A stretch of 48,079 nt of DNA, from the NCBI RefSeq assembly GCF_946190375.1, contig NZ_CAMIAF010000016.1:1-48079 (forward strand), in the 5' to 3' direction. The notes under the pieces were generated by a model. The model saw nothing but the letters and a program-made list of their open reading frames with translations. It made no database searches and had not been told where the DNA came from. Source of the DNA: Streptococcus mitis (GTDB taxonomy: Bacteria; Bacillota; Bacilli; Lactobacillales; Streptococcaceae). The position numbers were made by a program, and so were the translations under genes. Of the stretch, positions 47,298 to 48,079 are shown piece after piece. Each line of letters opens with the position of its first letter. The first letter of the stretch is position 1.

Positions 47298-47392
47298 ACT
47301 AACTTCCACCGCTAATCCAAGTGGAAGTTAGTCTGATAAAAATCGTAAAAACCAGTGGAATTCCGTGTCAGGGTAAGTTCCACTGGTTTTAC
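47298..47392. repeat. Two adjacent hairpins sharing the TTCCAC core
   Basis: Hairpin 1 has perfect 12-bp arms ACTAACTTCCAC/GTGGAAGTTAGT (47298-47309, 47321-47332). Hairpin 2 has GTAAAAACCAGTGGAA/TTCCACTGGTTTTAC (47345-47392). A third AACTTCCACC-like copy occurs near 47480-47495 on the opposite strand. They fill the gap between nth and the IS30 gene and may end nth transcription. Confidence 0.6.
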
Positions 47393-47536
47393 TAATGCTT
47401 GATTTCATCGCTTTTATAGCCAAAATGAATCGAAAAAAAGAGCGCACAAAATCCCCTCATCTGAAAGCGTTTCAGATTAAGTTCCGCTATGGTGGAAGTT
47501 ATTGTGAGACGTTTGAATGCGGTTAAAGGTTAGTTT

Positions 47537-48079
47537 TTAGAACTTATGTTGGAGTAATTTAGACGACTGACAGACGTCTTCTGCAGGTATTTTAGAAATG
47601 CCGAGAAGCTTAGGAATCTCTTCTCCATAGGTAAATGCAAAGAGCTCATAGGCTGACTTTCCATTCAAAGCAGCACGTTTGACGCTGTTGACATGCGAAC
47701 AAACGAGATTGATGTCCTCTTGAGTTAAATTGTCAAAAGAAGTTCCTTTAGGTAGAATGTCGCGAATCAGCGTGTGATTTTTCTCAATTCTGCCTTTCTG
47801 GTCAGAGCGATTAGGGTCACAAAAGAACAGCTTACTCTCTCCTCGCACATCCATTTCGATATCATCGACCCTGGCAAACTCCCCACCATTATCGGTCAGA
47901 ATGACAGGAAAGAGTTGGAAGAAATCTTTGTCAGCTTGGTGAAGAGTGTTCTTGATGTCATAGAGGTGTTTGGTAACCTCAAGGGCAGTTTTATTATCCA
48001 GCAGTCTAGCGAAGATAAAGTTACAGAAAGATAGATTGAAGGTGAGTAGGACTTTACCTCCCATCCTCCCCATAACGGT
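47537..48079 (-). CDS. IS30-family transposase, C-terminal part (runs off the window)
   Basis: The frame is open to the right window edge (TVMGRMGGKVLLTFN..), so only the last 181 residues are seen. LTDNGGEFARVDDIE and KGRIEKNHTLIRDILPKGTS are IS30 DDE-domain signatures. The DDE Asp and Glu are present and no stop interrupts this part. The upstream half, the other terminal repeat and any target duplication lie beyond the window. Confidence 0.88.
   Translation of the reverse strand, partial: TVMGRMGGKVLLTFNLSFCNFIFARLLDNKTALEVTKHLYDIKNTLHQADKDFFQLFPVILTDNGGEFARVDDIEMDVRGESKLFFCDPNRSDQKGRIEKNHTLIRDILPKGTSFDNLTQEDINLVCSHVNSVKRAALNGKSAYELFAFTYGEEIPKLLGISKIPAEDVCQSSKLLQHKF

Overview
The window is a 48 kb chromosomal segment of a mitis-group Streptococcus (S. 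pneumoniae, S. mitis or S. pseudopneumoniae). The reasons are the low-GC streptococcal coding style, five copies of the pneumococcal BOX repeat, a RUP-like repeat inside an IS630-Spn1 remnant, and the recognisable genes ciaRH, macP, rocS, pepN and a phtE-like histidine-triad gene. The species cannot be fixed from the sequence alone. The mixed gene order, as I remember it, leans towards a non-pneumococcal mitis-group strain.

Layout. 1-4760 (minus strand): lysS, then after a BOX an overlapping three-gene operon (popT/DUF368, ybaK-type deacylase, histidine phosphatase), and a membrane-anchored GH25 lysozyme-like gene. 4870-8490 (plus): glmU, Nudix hydrolase, macP, mtnN and rocS, which supply cell-wall precursors, activate PBP2a, detoxify SAH and segregate the chromosome. 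8500-11740: DnaQ-like exonuclease and membrane GDPD, flanked by two BOX elements and a decayed ORF. 11736-17620: a DUF6556 gene (minus), the 4-thiouridine pair iscS-thiI, and an unassigned operon of two esterases plus an ATP-grasp ligase. 17625-18400: an IS630-Spn1 remnant carrying two nested small elements. 18650-26030: ilvE, an Ali/Ami-type peptide-binding lipoprotein, a DUF2969 gene, tRNA-Tyr, tRNA-Gln, rpsA (S1), a free-Met-sulfoxide reductase-like GAF protein, dnaX and a DUF3272 membrane peptide. 26179-31373: the complete sufCDSUB Fe-S assembly operon. 31620-32473: a complete but decayed IS630-family element. 32579-34917: an unusual compact operon (Tad2-like/DUF2829, SDR, small ORF, orphan PEP-utilising barrel, ASCH). 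35040-39830: pepN and ciaRH. 39924-43601: a Zn-regulated 1181-residue histidine-triad lipoprotein. 43883-46000 (minus): an ABC-F ATPase with a possible attenuator leader. 46090-47261: yceD/DUF177 and nth. The right edge cuts an IS30-family transposase.

Most genes are ordinary streptococcal core genes. The parts most worth a second look are the DUF2829/SDR/PEP-barrel/ASCH operon, the ABC-F leader region, two promoters that imply leaderless mRNAs, an endonuclease III that has lost half of its Fe-S ligands, the apparently chimeric Pht protein with tandem AdcR-like boxes, and the nested mobile elements.
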